Positions 10,701-15,921 of a stretch of 19,421 nt of DNA are shown in pieces; the stretch's first letter is position 1, and each line of letters starts with the position of its first letter. The DNA is from Thalassospira sp. UBA1131 (GTDB lineage: Bacteria; Pseudomonadota; Alphaproteobacteria; Rhodospirillales; Thalassospiraceae), in assembly GCF_002311515.1 (NCBI RefSeq), contig NZ_DCAO01000073.1:8609-28029 (forward strand), in the 5' to 3' direction. The notes under the pieces were generated by a model. It saw nothing but the letters and a program-made list of their open reading frames with translations, ran no database searches and was not told the origin of the DNA. A program made the translations under genes and the position numbers.

Positions 10701-11251
10701 TTAATGCGGATGGCGGTGACAACGTGTTTGACGGCGGTGCCGGGGACGACACCCTGAGCGCCGGTTGGGGCGAAGACACGTTCACTGGTGGTGCTGGCAA
10801 CGATACGCTTGATGGCGGCGGTGGTGACGACAGCCTTGATGGTGGTGACGGCAATGACCGCCTTCTGGGTGGAGCAGGCAGTGACATGCTGCTTGGTGGT
10901 GCTGGCAACGACATCCTGCTGGGCGGTGAGGGGGATGACACCCTTATCGGCGGTATTGGCGATGACAGCCTTTATGGCGGGGGTGGGTCGGACCTGTTCA
11001 TCTTCAACATGGGCGATGGCAATGATCATGTGGATGGCGGTGCCAACGGATGGACCACCGACACCATTGAATTGCACGGGGCCGGTGGAAGCAATATCGA
11101 CTCGAGTGACTGGACCCTTGTCCTTGATGAGGGTGAGATTACCAAAAGCAAGGGACACTCCCTTGAACTCAGCACCGATTCGTCGGGAACAATCGTGTTT
11201 TCTGACGGTTCCGAGTTGACATTCTCCAATGTCGAACGTATCGAGTGGTGA
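1742..11251 (+). CDS. giant RTX repeat protein, putative type I-secreted adhesin (3169 aa)
   Basis: A 3169-residue acidic protein in which I see no cysteine. Residues 1-221 are polar, low-complexity and acidic, ending in an EDEL hexapeptide micro-repeat (about 194-217). Residues 222-2709 are 23 tandem Ig/cadherin-like modules with the recurring pattern VADAPTLDVS...ETLTVTISGVP...GTDNGDGTW...GLTITPP..FSGSFDL. Residues about 2726-3083 are roughly 40 glycine/aspartate-rich RTX nonapeptides that bind calcium and fold after export. The last 86 residues (SDLFIF...NVERIEW) resemble type I secretion C-terminal export regions. There is no N-terminal Sec signal. The start is ATG 1742 with GGAG at 1728-1731. 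The ABC ATPase and HlyD adaptor lie directly upstream, so secretion by them is a strong inference. An adhesin or biofilm role is inferred from architecture. I see no LapG-type TAAG/PAAG cleavage motif in the N-terminal region. An enzymatic cargo domain is not visible. Confidence 0.93.
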   Translation: MADDARNTENSRSDDGRSDLDHQASTEDLERSLGQDGEGDELVELHDDQDSSARPQEQELGSVHYGTQIRNPQGEEQQAFQRQNAAAQRQERAQAREATEQQTISLNETAEIENNLDTGADTFQSNLGSDGADDLSLQSEPSTVDLPEIPLATNDTNALRGEREEPGPGTDEGLRPEFIPSVEQAPAPEAAVAEDELEEEDELLLEDELDTEDELEVEGPKVADAPSLSADDVTGAEDSAIALDLSASLNDLDGGSETLTITISGLPDGAALSAGTDNGDGTWTLTPGQLSGLTLTPPDNFSGSIDLDISATSREANGSVATTNTSFTVDVTGVADGATLDVSDASGTEDSVIALDIDTELLDGSENLAITIEGVPDGATLSAGTDNGDGTWTLSADQLEGLSITPAEDFSGEIDLSVLVSTTDGDDTAVVMQNLTVDVEGVADTPTLDISDASGNEDGAIALNIGAGLTDSSETLTVTISGVPGGATLSAGTNNGDGTWSLEPGQLEGLTITPPEDFSGSFDLGVTATSADGSDVATTTGSITVEVAGVADAPTLDVSDASGNEDNAITLDIDADLIDSSESLTVTISGVPEGASLSAGTDNGDGTWSVEPGQLEGLTITPPENFSGSFDLGVTATSADGSDVATTTDSITVDVTGVADAPTLDVANASGSEDSAIALDIDAGLTDSSETLAVTISGVPDGATLSAGTDNGDGSWTLSSEQLAGLTITPPENFSGSFDLGVTATSADGEDVATTTDSITVDVAGVADAPTLDVANASGSEDSAIALDIDTGLADSSESLTVTISGVPEGSALSAGTDNGDGTWTLNSDQLEGLTITPPEDFSGSFNLGVTATSADGEDVATQTGSITVDVEGVADTPTLDISDASGNEDGAIALNIEAGLTDSSEILTITISGVPDGATLSAGADNGDGTWTLSSEQLAGLTITPPEDFSGSFDLGVTATSADGEDVVTTTGSVTVDVAGVADAPTLDVSNASGNEDSAIALDIDAGLADSSETLTVTISGVPNGGTLSAGTDNGDGTWTLNSDQLAGLTITPPEDFSGSFDLGVTATSADGSDVATTASSITVDVAGVADAPTLDLSDATGNEDNSIALDIDAGLTDSSETLTVTISGVPGGATLSAGTDNGDGTWSLSSDQLSGLTITPPEDFSGSFDLGVTATSVDGEDVATTTSSITVDVIGVADAPTLVLSDASGAEDNAIALNIDAGLTDSSETLTVTISGVPDGAALSAGTDNGDGTWTLSSEQLEGLTITPPEDYSGSFDLGVTATSADGEDVATSTSSITVDVAAVADAPTLDLSDASGTEENAIALNIDAGLTDANETLTVTISGVPGGATLSAGTDNGDGTWTLSSQQLSGLTITPPEDFSGSFDLGVTATSADGSDVAITTGSITVDVAGVADAPALDVSSASGNEDSAIALDIDAGLTDSSETLTVTISGVPNGGTLSAGTDNGDGTWTLNSDQLAGLTITPPDDFSGSFELGVAATSADGLDVATTTDSITVDVTGVADAPTLDVNNASGNEDSAIALDFDAGLTDSSETLAITISGVPDGATLSAGTNNGDGTWSLEPGQLEGLTITPPEDFSGSFDLGVTATSADGEDVATTTGSITVDVTGVADDPTLDVSDASGNEDSAIALNIDAGLADSSETLTITISGVPEGATLSAGTDNGDGTWTLSGDQLEGLSVTPPSDFSGSFDLEITASTQDGVDIASVTDTVMVDVAGVADAPTLDVANASGSEDSAIALDIDAGLTDSSEILTVTISGVPDGAALSAGTDNGDGTWSLSSEQLDGLTITPPEDFSGSFELGVTVTSADGEDVATTTGSITVDVSGVADAPTLDVSNASGNEDTAIALNLDASLADGSETLTVTISGVPDGASLSAGTDNGDGTWTLSSEQLAGLTITPPENFSGSFDIGVTATSADGEDVATTTGSITVDVTGIADAPALDVSNAGGNEDSAIALSIDAGLTDSSETLTVTISGVPDGATLSAGADNGDGTWSLSSEQLAGLTITPPENFSGSFDLGVTATSADGEDVATTTGSITVDVAGVADAPTLDTSDATGNEDNAIALDIDAGLADSSETLTVTISGVPEGAALSAGTDNGDGTWTLSSEQLDGLTITPHENFSGSFDLGVTATSTDGADVATTTGSITVDVSGVADAPTLDVSNAAGSEDSAIALDVEAGLADSSETLTVTISGVPGGATLSAGTDNGDGTWTLSSDQLSGLTITPPEDFSGSFDLGVTVTSADGEDVATTSGSITVDVAGVADAPALDVSNASGNEDSAIALNLDVGLADSSETLTVTISGVPEGATLSAGTDNGDGSWTLNPEQLDGLTVTPAEDFSGSFDLRVTATSADGEDIASVSDTITVDVAGVADTPTLDVSDASGSEDSNIALDIEAGLSDASEVLSVTISGVPEGARLSAGTNNGDGTWSLAAADLAGLTLTPAEDYSGAFDLDVTVISTDGTDTATISDTITVDVGGVADTPSLDVSDISGNEDTDIALAIDAGLSDSSETMTITVSGVPDGASLSAGTNNGDGTWTLSAGDLEGLTITPPDDYSGAFDLAVTVTSTDGSDTSSVSDTITVNVAGVADTPTLEVEDASGDEGTAVALDIDAAVTDASETLTVTVSGVPEGATLSAGTDNGDGTWTLTSAQLSGLTISAASDYAGTFELTVSVQSRDGDDTATTTAILEVTFDPVQDDDEVVWDWYRDSEIETGSGNDTVYGNGGDDTISTNAGNDTVWTGHGDDVITTGSGDDIVLAGEGRNTIDGGTGNDYITGGSDRDTIRSSAGDNIVYASEGQNYIETGAGNDSLYAGSGDDTILGGDGDNYVSAGEGRNDITTGSGDDSILAGSGNDTISAGDGDNYINVGEGKNTIASGIGDDTIMTGSGDDVIDAGDGNNTITAGEGRNTIDTGSGDDSITTGSDKDTISAGDGNDSIDAGSGHNTVWGGGGDDSIHGAWGDDTFYGGDGNDILNADGGDNVFDGGAGDDTLSAGWGEDTFTGGAGNDTLDGGGGDDSLDGGDGNDRLLGGAGSDMLLGGAGNDILLGGEGDDTLIGGIGDDSLYGGGGSDLFIFNMGDGNDHVDGGANGWTTDTIELHGAGGSNIDSSDWTLVLDEGEITKSKGHSLELSTDSSGTIVFSDGSELTFSNVERIEW
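2321..2392 (+). repeat. four tandem 18 bp units encoding an EDEL hexapeptide
   Basis: Four consecutive 18 bp units start at 2321, 2339, 2357 and 2375. They encode EDEL-EE, EDEL-LL, EDEL-DT and EDEL-EV at residues about 194-217 of the giant RTX protein, just before the first 108-residue-type module. The units share EDEL but differ at the two variable positions and in synonymous codons. The stretch is extremely acidic. Its function is unknown; a spacer, calcium buffer or helical stalk are possibilities. Confidence 0.8.
2405..9868 (+). repeat. array of 23 tandem 324 bp (108 aa) Ig/cadherin-like modules
   Basis: Twenty-three in-frame tandem modules. Module 1 starts at 2405 and is 336 bp; modules 2-23 start at 2741 and recur exactly every 324 bp (checked at 3713, 6953 and 9545), ending about 9868. 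The consensus is VADAPTLDVSDASGNEDSAI, then ALDIDAGLTDSSETLTVTIS, then GVPDGATLSAGTDNGDGTW, a QL.GLTITPP core, and a TSADGEDVATTT..ITVDVAG tail. Such modules are widespread in type I-secreted surface proteins and are predicted beta-sandwich domains that extend the protein from the cell. Modules 3-20 are the most alike in protein sequence, while 1-2 and 21-23 are more divergent, as expected for an array that expands and homogenises in its middle. Synonymous codons vary widely between modules. Confidence 0.95.
9917..10990 (+). repeat. RTX (hemolysin-type) calcium-binding nonapeptide region
   Basis: About 358 residues (roughly 2726-3083 of the giant protein) made of some 40 nonapeptides of the RTX type (GGxGxDxUx), for example GGAGNDTLD, GGGGDDSLD and GGAGNDILL. 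In known RTX proteins these bind calcium on the outside of the cell and fold as a parallel beta-roll that ratchets export. The second half (from about 10625) is close to the canonical consensus. The first half departs from it in a regular way, described in the next entry. The region lies immediately upstream of the C-terminal export region, the normal place for RTX repeats. Confidence 0.95.
10058..10597 (+). repeat. 36-residue (108 bp) superperiod within the RTX region
   Basis: Five consecutive blocks of four nonapeptides begin at 10058, 10166, 10274, 10382 and 10490. Each block opens with a unit carrying R, Q or K at position 5 and N at position 6: AGEGRN, ASEGQN, AGEGRN, VGEGKN, AGEGRN. In the first four blocks, position 6 of the four successive units reads N-D-D-N; the fifth reads N-D-D-D. 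A further similar unit, AGSGHN, begins at 10598. Blocks 1 and 5 also share SDRDTI/SDKDTI in their third unit. Position 6 is normally the calcium-liganding aspartate, so half the units in this stretch depart from the standard ligand in register. Confidence 0.85.
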
Positions 11252-11269
11252 CGAATTCGCATTTCGGAT

Positions 11270-11294
11270 GCCGTCGGGACGAAATCCCGGCGGC
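11270..11294 (+). terminator. hairpin terminator after the giant RTX gene
   Basis: A 10 bp stem (11270-11279 with 11285-11294, one G-U pair) with loop CGAAA lies 18 bases after the RTX stop codon. A short T-rich stretch (TTTTCT, from 11303) follows after nine bases, so it is not an ideal intrinsic terminator. Its placement between the secretion locus and the rpmH promoter makes transcription termination its most likely role. Confidence 0.6.
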
Positions 11295-11331
11295 ATTGCC
11301 GGTTTTCTGGGGGTAAATGCCCTGTCACGAG

Positions 11332-11360
11332 TTGACAGCTCTGGTATGAAGCCCTATACA
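11332..11360 (+). promoter_or_regulatory. sigma-70-type promoter of the rpmH operon
   Basis: A perfect -35 box TTGACA (11332-11337) is separated by 17 bp from TATACA (11355-11360), a near-consensus -10. The rpmH GTG start is 50 bp downstream of the -10, with GGAG at 11399-11402 as its ribosome binding site. The position, between a terminator-like hairpin and a highly expressed ribosomal protein gene, supports a strong housekeeping promoter for rpmH-rnpA-yidD and possibly yidC. Confidence 0.8.
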
Positions 11361-11410
11361 GCGGACCTCGAATTTTATCGGATTACCTTATTTAGAACGG
11401 AGTAAGTGCA

Positions 11411-11545
11411 GTGAAGCGCACCTACCAGCCAAGCAAACTCGTACGGAAACGCCGCCACGGCTTCCGTTCCCGCAGCGCGACCGTCGGTGGCCGCCGTGTG
11501 CTGACCGCACGCCGCGCCAAGGGCCGCAAGCGTCTGTCGGCCTAA
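11411..11545 (+). CDS. rpmH: 50S ribosomal protein L34
   Basis: A 44-residue, strongly basic protein beginning MKRTYQPSKLVRKRRHGFRS and ending AKGRKRLSA, which is the L34 sequence at its usual length. L34 is part of the large ribosomal subunit. The start is GTG with GGAG eight bases upstream (11399-11402). It is first in the rpmH-rnpA-yidD-yidC cluster, whose order is conserved across bacteria, and lies four bases upstream of rnpA. The near-consensus promoter at 11332-11360 drives it. Confidence 0.97.
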   Translation: MKRTYQPSKLVRKRRHGFRSRSATVGGRRVLTARRAKGRKRLSA

Positions 11546-11549
11546 TGTC

Positions 11550-12011
11550 GTGACCGTTTCGGTGGAACGCCTTAAAAAGCGGGCGGAGTTTCTCCGTGTT
11601 GCGGGCACCCGCCGGAAATGGGTTACACAGGGATTGATCCTGCAGGGCGCGCCGCGGCCGGGGATCAAACCGGACACAGAATACGCCGGTGAAGACCGAC
11701 TCGTACGAGTCGGGTTTACCGTCACCAAAAAGGTGGGAAAGGCCGTCGTCCGCAATCGCGTTCGGCGGCGTTTGCGTGCTGTGGCAGAGCAATTGATGAG
11801 CGAACACGCATTGCCCGGTTGGGATTATGTTGTGATCGGTCGTGCGCAGACCATTGATCGGCCGTTTGACAGGCTGATTGATGATATGCGTTTTGCCCTG
11901 CGTCGGGTTCCTGATGCCAAGCCGTCTGCGCCTGATGCGCGTCGTCCGAAAAAAGGACGCGCCAACAGCAAGTCAGCCGGTTCGACGAAGGCAGGAGGCC
12001 CGGGAAAATGA
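11550..12011 (+). CDS. rnpA: ribonuclease P protein component
   Basis: A 153-residue basic protein; with the RNase P RNA it removes the 5' leader of precursor tRNAs. The diagnostic core is RVGFTVTKKVGKAVVRNRVR, with the RNR motif and following RRRLR, and the N-terminal LKKRAEFLRV pattern is typical. It is longer than the common length of about 120 residues because of a C-terminal Lys/Arg/Ser/Gly-rich tail (from about residue 121) that looks disordered. The start is GTG 11550, four bases after the rpmH stop; an ATG at 11545 runs into a stop after two codons. No clear ribosome binding site is visible, which suggests translation coupled to rpmH. Its stop overlaps the yidD start by 4 bp. Confidence 0.95.
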   Translation: MTVSVERLKKRAEFLRVAGTRRKWVTQGLILQGAPRPGIKPDTEYAGEDRLVRVGFTVTKKVGKAVVRNRVRRRLRAVAEQLMSEHALPGWDYVVIGRAQTIDRPFDRLIDDMRFALRRVPDAKPSAPDARRPKKGRANSKSAGSTKAGGPGK

Positions 12012-12316
12012 CATTCATGCGTGCTCCCGGTTTTTTTGCCCGTCTTCTTCAAGTCGCAGTTCGCGGCTATCAGCTGTTTTTGTCGCCATATATCGGGTGG
12101 TCGTGCCGTTATCAGCCGACCTGTTCGGCTTTTATGCTCGAAGCATTGGCCCGTCATGGTGCATTAAAAGGCGGCTGGATGGGATTTAAACGGATAATGC
12201 GTTGCCATCCATGGGGTGGTCATGGTTATGATCCCGTGCCCGGATGTGGCTGTGAACAGAACAAAGCGTCGTCGGATGGTGAAAACCGGTCCCCGGCGCT
12301 TTCGTCATGTAAATAG
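12008..12316 (+). CDS. yidD: membrane protein insertion efficiency factor YidD
   Basis: A 102-residue protein with the YidD family pattern: an amphipathic N-terminus (LQVAVRGYQLFLSPYIG), then CRYQPTCSAFMLEAL and RIMRCHPWGGHGYDPVP. YidD is a small membrane-associated protein thought to help YidC-dependent insertion. It starts in an ATGA overlap with rnpA (12008-12011), indicating coupling, and lies 45 bp upstream of yidC. The last 20 or so residues (CEQNKASSDGENRSPALSSC) are a variable tail. Confidence 0.95.
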   Translation: MTFMRAPGFFARLLQVAVRGYQLFLSPYIGWSCRYQPTCSAFMLEALARHGALKGGWMGFKRIMRCHPWGGHGYDPVPGCGCEQNKASSDGENRSPALSSCK

Positions 12317-12361
12317 AATATGCGGTCGGCACCTGCTGGCTGAAAAAAGCGGAAAGAGGCG

Positions 12362-14068
12362 ATGAACGAACAACGTAACCTGTGGGTAGCAATTGCATCA
12401 GCAGTTGTGATTCTTATCGGGTGGCAATTCTTCTTTGCGCCCGAGCCTGGTCCTCAGGTTCGTGAAGCGCAGGTTCGCGAACAGCTTAATGCGGACGGAA
12501 CCAACGCGCCGCAGGTATCCGGTCCGGCCGTACCGGGTGGTCAACCCGCTGTTCCGGCTGTTAAGCGCGAAGACGCGCTGGCTAAATCGCCACGAATCAA
12601 GATTGATACCCCGCGCGTCGAAGGTTCGATTCGTCTTGTCGGTGGTGTGATCGACGACATTCAGCTTCAGGATTATCGCGAGACTGAAGAACCTGACAGC
12701 CCGCTGATCCACGTTCTGAACCCGACCGGCAGCAACGATGCCTATTTTGCAGAGTTTGGCTGGGTCGGTGCGAAAAGCGGTATGGCGCTGCCAAGCAGCG
12801 AAACCCAGTGGACCGCTGATAAAGAATTGCTGACACCGGACAGCCCGGTCACCCTGACCTGGGACAACGGTGAAGGCCTGACCTTCAAACGTGAAATCGC
12901 GATTGACGAGAACTATCTGTTCACCGTCAACCAGTCGGTGGTCAACAATACCGGCGGCGATGTCGTTCTGTATCCCTATGGCCTGATTTCGCGCAAGAAC
13001 AAGCCGCAGACTGCCGGGTTCTATATCCTGCACGAAGGTCCGCTTGGCGTGATCGACGGTACGCTGACCGAGATCGATTATGACGATCTGGCGGATGACG
13101 GTGCAATCGAACAGAAAACCACTGGTGGCTGGCTTGGCATTACAGACAAATATTGGCTGGTTGCACTGGCACCTTCCTCCGACGAGGAAATGACCACGCG
13201 ATTTAGCCACCATGTTGCGGAAAACGCCGACAAGTATCAGACCGATTACCTTGGTGCCCCGCGCACGATTGCTGCTGGTAGTGAAGGTGCTGCTGAAACG
13301 CGCCTGTTTGCCGGTGCCAAGGAAGTGACCCTGCTTGATACCTATGCCGAGGATTACGGGATCACCAACTTCGATCTCGCGATTGACTTTGGCTGGTTCT
13401 ACTTCCTGACCAAGCCGTTCTTCCTGTTCCTGCAGTATCTCTATCATCTGGTTGGCAACTTTGGCGTCTCGATCCTGATCATCACGGTCATCATCAAGGC
13501 GATCATGTTCCCGCTGGCCAACAAGTCGTACAAATCGATGAGTGCGATGAAAAAGCTGCAGCCGCAAATCACCGAGATGCGCGAGAAGTTCAAGGACGAC
13601 CGTCAGCGTCAGCAGCAGGAAATGATGGCGCTTTACAAGCGTGAGAAGATCAACCCGGCTTCGGGCTGTCTGCCGATCATTGTGCAGATCCCGGTCTTCT
13701 TTGCGCTGTATAAAGTTCTGTTTGTCAGCATTGAGATGCGCCATGCGCCGTTCTTTGGCTGGATTCAGGATTTGTCGGCACCCGATCCTACCTCGCTGTT
13801 TAACCTGTTTGGTTTGATCCCGTGGGATCCGCCGCAGATGCTGATGATTGGTGTCTGGCCGTTGATCATGGGTGTGACCATGTATCTGCAGCAGAAACTG
13901 AACCCGGCGCCGGCTGATCCGACCCAGGCGAAGATCATGATGTTCCTGCCGTTCATCTTTACCTTCATGCTGGCAAGCTTCCCGGCAGGTCTGGTGATTT
14001 ACTGGGCGTGGAACAACCTGCTGTCCATCGCACAGCAGCGCTACATCATGTACAAGATGGGGATTTAA
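12362..14068 (+). CDS. yidC: membrane protein insertase YidC
   Basis: A 568-residue Oxa1/YidC-family insertase with the Gram-negative layout. An N-terminal membrane anchor (residues about 6-25, LWVAIASAVVILIGWQFFF) is followed by a large periplasmic P1 domain (about 60-345). The conserved C-terminal insertase core starts around residue 347 (FLTKPFFLFLQYLYH) and includes QIPVFFALYKVLFVSIEMR, the P/W-rich loop and FPAGLVIYWAWNNLLSIAQQ. The positive charge in the hydrophilic groove, R366 in E. coli, is a lysine here (K379 in VIIKAIMFPLANKS), preserving charge. AGAGG at 12355-12359 lies close to the ATG. YidC works with SecYEG or alone and receives substrates through the SRP pathway, whose receptor FtsY is encoded at the end of this window. 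Confidence 0.97.
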   Translation: MNEQRNLWVAIASAVVILIGWQFFFAPEPGPQVREAQVREQLNADGTNAPQVSGPAVPGGQPAVPAVKREDALAKSPRIKIDTPRVEGSIRLVGGVIDDIQLQDYRETEEPDSPLIHVLNPTGSNDAYFAEFGWVGAKSGMALPSSETQWTADKELLTPDSPVTLTWDNGEGLTFKREIAIDENYLFTVNQSVVNNTGGDVVLYPYGLISRKNKPQTAGFYILHEGPLGVIDGTLTEIDYDDLADDGAIEQKTTGGWLGITDKYWLVALAPSSDEEMTTRFSHHVAENADKYQTDYLGAPRTIAAGSEGAAETRLFAGAKEVTLLDTYAEDYGITNFDLAIDFGWFYFLTKPFFLFLQYLYHLVGNFGVSILIITVIIKAIMFPLANKSYKSMSAMKKLQPQITEMREKFKDDRQRQQQEMMALYKREKINPASGCLPIIVQIPVFFALYKVLFVSIEMRHAPFFGWIQDLSAPDPTSLFNLFGLIPWDPPQMLMIGVWPLIMGVTMYLQQKLNPAPADPTQAKIMMFLPFIFTFMLASFPAGLVIYWAWNNLLSIAQQRYIMYKMGI

Positions 14069-14132
14069 TCCCCATCTACCCTTCACGGGTTGACCTTCCC
14101 TTCGGGGAGCATCCCCGACAGATCGGGGAAGG
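14056..14132 (+). promoter_or_regulatory. nested hairpins across the yidC-engB junction, covering the engB ribosome binding site
   Basis: Three perfect stems lie in the junction. The first is 8 bp around the yidC stop codon (14056-14063 with 14069-14076, loop TTTAA). The second is 7 bp (14094-14100 with 14126-14132). The third is 6 bp nested inside it (14103-14108 with 14112-14117, loop GCA). The right arm of the second contains GGGAAGG, the best ribosome binding site for the engB ATG at 14140, so folding would hide it. No T tract follows, which argues against an intrinsic terminator. A role in translational control or mRNA stability is inference. Confidence 0.45.
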
Positions 14133-14139
14133 AAAGACG

Positions 14140-14802
14140 ATGACACAAGAAAACCTGCCGTCGGCAACTTCAATACCGACGCATGAAGACTCAGTGATCG
14201 AAGCCGGGCGGAAGCTTTTTAGCCGCCCGGTTAACTTCGTTCTTGGCGTCGCACAGCTCGAACAACTGCCGCCGGAAGACAAAACAGAAATCTGTTTTGC
14301 CGGGCGTTCAAACGTCGGCAAGTCCAGCCTGATCAACGCGATCACCGGCCGTAAGGACATTGCACGCACGTCAAACACGCCGGGCCGGACCCAGCAGTTG
14401 AACTATTTCGATCTTGATGGTGCGTGCTATATCGTGGACTTGCCGGGCTATGGCTTTGCCCAGGCACCCAAGGATATCGTTGATACCTGGCATGCTTTGA
14501 TCAAACAGTACCTGCGCGGGCGTGTAACGCTGCGCCGTGTGTTTGTTCTGATTGATTCCAGACATGGCTTCAAGAAGGCTGATCTGGATATGATGAAGCT
14601 GCTTGATGAGGCTGCTGTGCCTTATCAGGTTGTGCTGACCAAGGCAGACAAGTTAAAAAAGGGACAGCTTGAAAAACGCATCAAGGAAGTGGTCGACGGG
14701 TTGATCAAACACCCGGCAGCCCTGCCGCAGATTTTTGCGACTTCAAGCGAGAAGAATACCGGCCTTGCCGAATTGCGGGCAGAAATATCCACCCTGCTTT
14801 GA
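14140..14802 (+). CDS. yihA: ribosome biogenesis GTP-binding protein EngB (YihA/YsxC)
   Basis: A 220-residue TRAFAC-class GTPase of the EngB family, required for large ribosomal subunit assembly. The G motifs are in order: P-loop GRSNVGKSS at residues 55-63, switch region SNTPGRTQ, G3 DLPGYGFA, G4 TKADK, and the C-terminal ATSS. I chose ATG 14140 because it follows a GGAAGG ribosome binding site and gives the usual family length. The frame extends upstream to an ATG at 14008, but that would overlap yidC by 61 bases and add non-conserved residues. The gap to yidC is 71 bp and to argB 39 bp, so all three may be cotranscribed. The N-terminal 25 residues are a variable extension. Confidence 0.95.
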   Translation: MTQENLPSATSIPTHEDSVIEAGRKLFSRPVNFVLGVAQLEQLPPEDKTEICFAGRSNVGKSSLINAITGRKDIARTSNTPGRTQQLNYFDLDGACYIVDLPGYGFAQAPKDIVDTWHALIKQYLRGRVTLRRVFVLIDSRHGFKKADLDMMKLLDEAAVPYQVVLTKADKLKKGQLEKRIKEVVDGLIKHPAALPQIFATSSEKNTGLAELRAEISTLL

Positions 14803-14841
14803 TCCCGGCAGGCACATAATGCGACAATATGGGGAAGTGAC

Positions 14842-15771
14842 ATGAACGACCAAACCCGTTCTGAAGAAGACCAGTCGGAAGCCAGCGCATATCGCATGCT
14901 GGCACGTGCCCAGGTGCTTTCCGAGGCTCTTCCCTTTATGCGCCGCTTTAACGGGCAGAAAATAGTCGTCAAGTATGGCGGCCATGCCATGGGTGATCCT
15001 GAACTGGCGCGTTTGTTTGCACAGGACATGGTGTTGCTCAAACAGGTCGGTATGAACCCGATTGTTGTGCATGGCGGCGGACCGCAGATCGGCCAGATGC
15101 TCAAGCAGCTTAATATCCAGTCGGAATTCGTTGATGGCTTGCGTGTCACCGATCAGCAGACCATCGACGTTGTCGAAATGGTTCTGGCCGGCAAGATCAA
15201 CAAGGAAATCGTATCAAACATCAATGCCGCAGGCGGCGTTGGTGTTGGTCTGTGCGGCAAGGATGCCAACCTGATTACCGCGCGCAAACTGACGCGGACC
15301 AAACGTGATCCGGAAAGCAATATCGAGAAGGTCCTTGATCTTGGCTTTGTCGGCGAACCGGTGAAGGTCGATCCGCACGTTCTTGATTGCTTTATCGATA
15401 CCGACATTATTCCGGTCATTTCACCGATTGGCGTCGGTGAAGACGGTCAGACCTATAATATCAACGCCGATACGGCTGCCGGTGCGATTGCAAAGGCCGT
15501 TGGTGCCAGCCGTCTTTACATGCTGACCGACGTAAAAGGGATCCTTGATCAGAACAAGAACCTTGTACGGGACGCCGACACCGCCCACATCAATGCAATG
15601 ATTGCGGATGGCACCATTCAGGGCGGAATGATTCCCAAAACCGAAACCTGCATGGATGCTGTTGAAAACGGGGTCGAAGCCGCCGTGATCGTTGATGGTC
15701 GCGCACCACATGCAGTTTTGCTGGAACTGTTCACCGAACGCGGTGCAGGCACAATGATCAGAGGTAACTAA
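14842..15771 (+). CDS. argB: acetylglutamate kinase
   Basis: A 309-residue amino-acid kinase that phosphorylates N-acetyl-L-glutamate with ATP, the second step of arginine biosynthesis. Visible motifs are VVKYGGHAM (K44 onward), HGGGPQIG (from residue 77), the NINADTAAGAIAKAVGA substrate-binding segment, and GGMIPKTE near the C-terminus, whose lysine is an ATP-site residue in the family. Length and N-terminus (EALPFMRRFNGQKIVVKYGG) are typical of alphaproteobacterial ArgB. GGGGAA at 14831-14836 precedes the ATG. Position after engB matches the common alphaproteobacterial order. The N-terminal helix is the sort seen in arginine-inhibited hexameric enzymes, so feedback inhibition by arginine is likely but inferred. 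Confidence 0.96.
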   Translation: MNDQTRSEEDQSEASAYRMLARAQVLSEALPFMRRFNGQKIVVKYGGHAMGDPELARLFAQDMVLLKQVGMNPIVVHGGGPQIGQMLKQLNIQSEFVDGLRVTDQQTIDVVEMVLAGKINKEIVSNINAAGGVGVGLCGKDANLITARKLTRTKRDPESNIEKVLDLGFVGEPVKVDPHVLDCFIDTDIIPVISPIGVGEDGQTYNINADTAAGAIAKAVGASRLYMLTDVKGILDQNKNLVRDADTAHINAMIADGTIQGGMIPKTETCMDAVENGVEAAVIVDGRAPHAVLLELFTERGAGTMIRGN

Positions 15772-15815
15772 AGGTCGATATCAAACCACCACTTTAGGGT
15801 AGTTTATTTCGACCT
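15772..15815. repeat. interrupted inverted repeat directly after argB
   Basis: AGGTCGA (15772-15778), immediately after the argB stop, is complementary to TCGACCT (15809-15815). Inside it, AAAC/GTTT and ACC/GGT extend an imperfect hairpin of 44 nt. No T tract follows. It may protect or terminate the argB transcript, or be a binding site. The rest of the 150 bp gap up to the GGDEF gene shows no convincing promoter. Confidence 0.35.
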
Positions 15816-15921
15816 ATATCTGGCTCCGAAGGGCAATTTGGAGTATGTTGAGGCAAATCGGTATGCATTAAGCGCATAACGCATTGTCTTTGCGAATGAA
15901 AACAAGCCCGGAGCACCCGTT

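Noticed and set aside
8447..11296. A 949-codon open frame on the minus strand, opposite the end of the giant RTX gene
   Set aside because: It mirrors the repeat periodicity of the + strand gene, and its product is repetitive without known motifs. Long antisense frames are expected where the sense codons are repetitive and biased.
14008..14139. Upstream extension of engB to an ATG inside yidC
   Set aside because: It would overlap the conserved yidC C-terminus and add non-family residues. ATG 14140 has a good ribosome binding site and gives the normal length.
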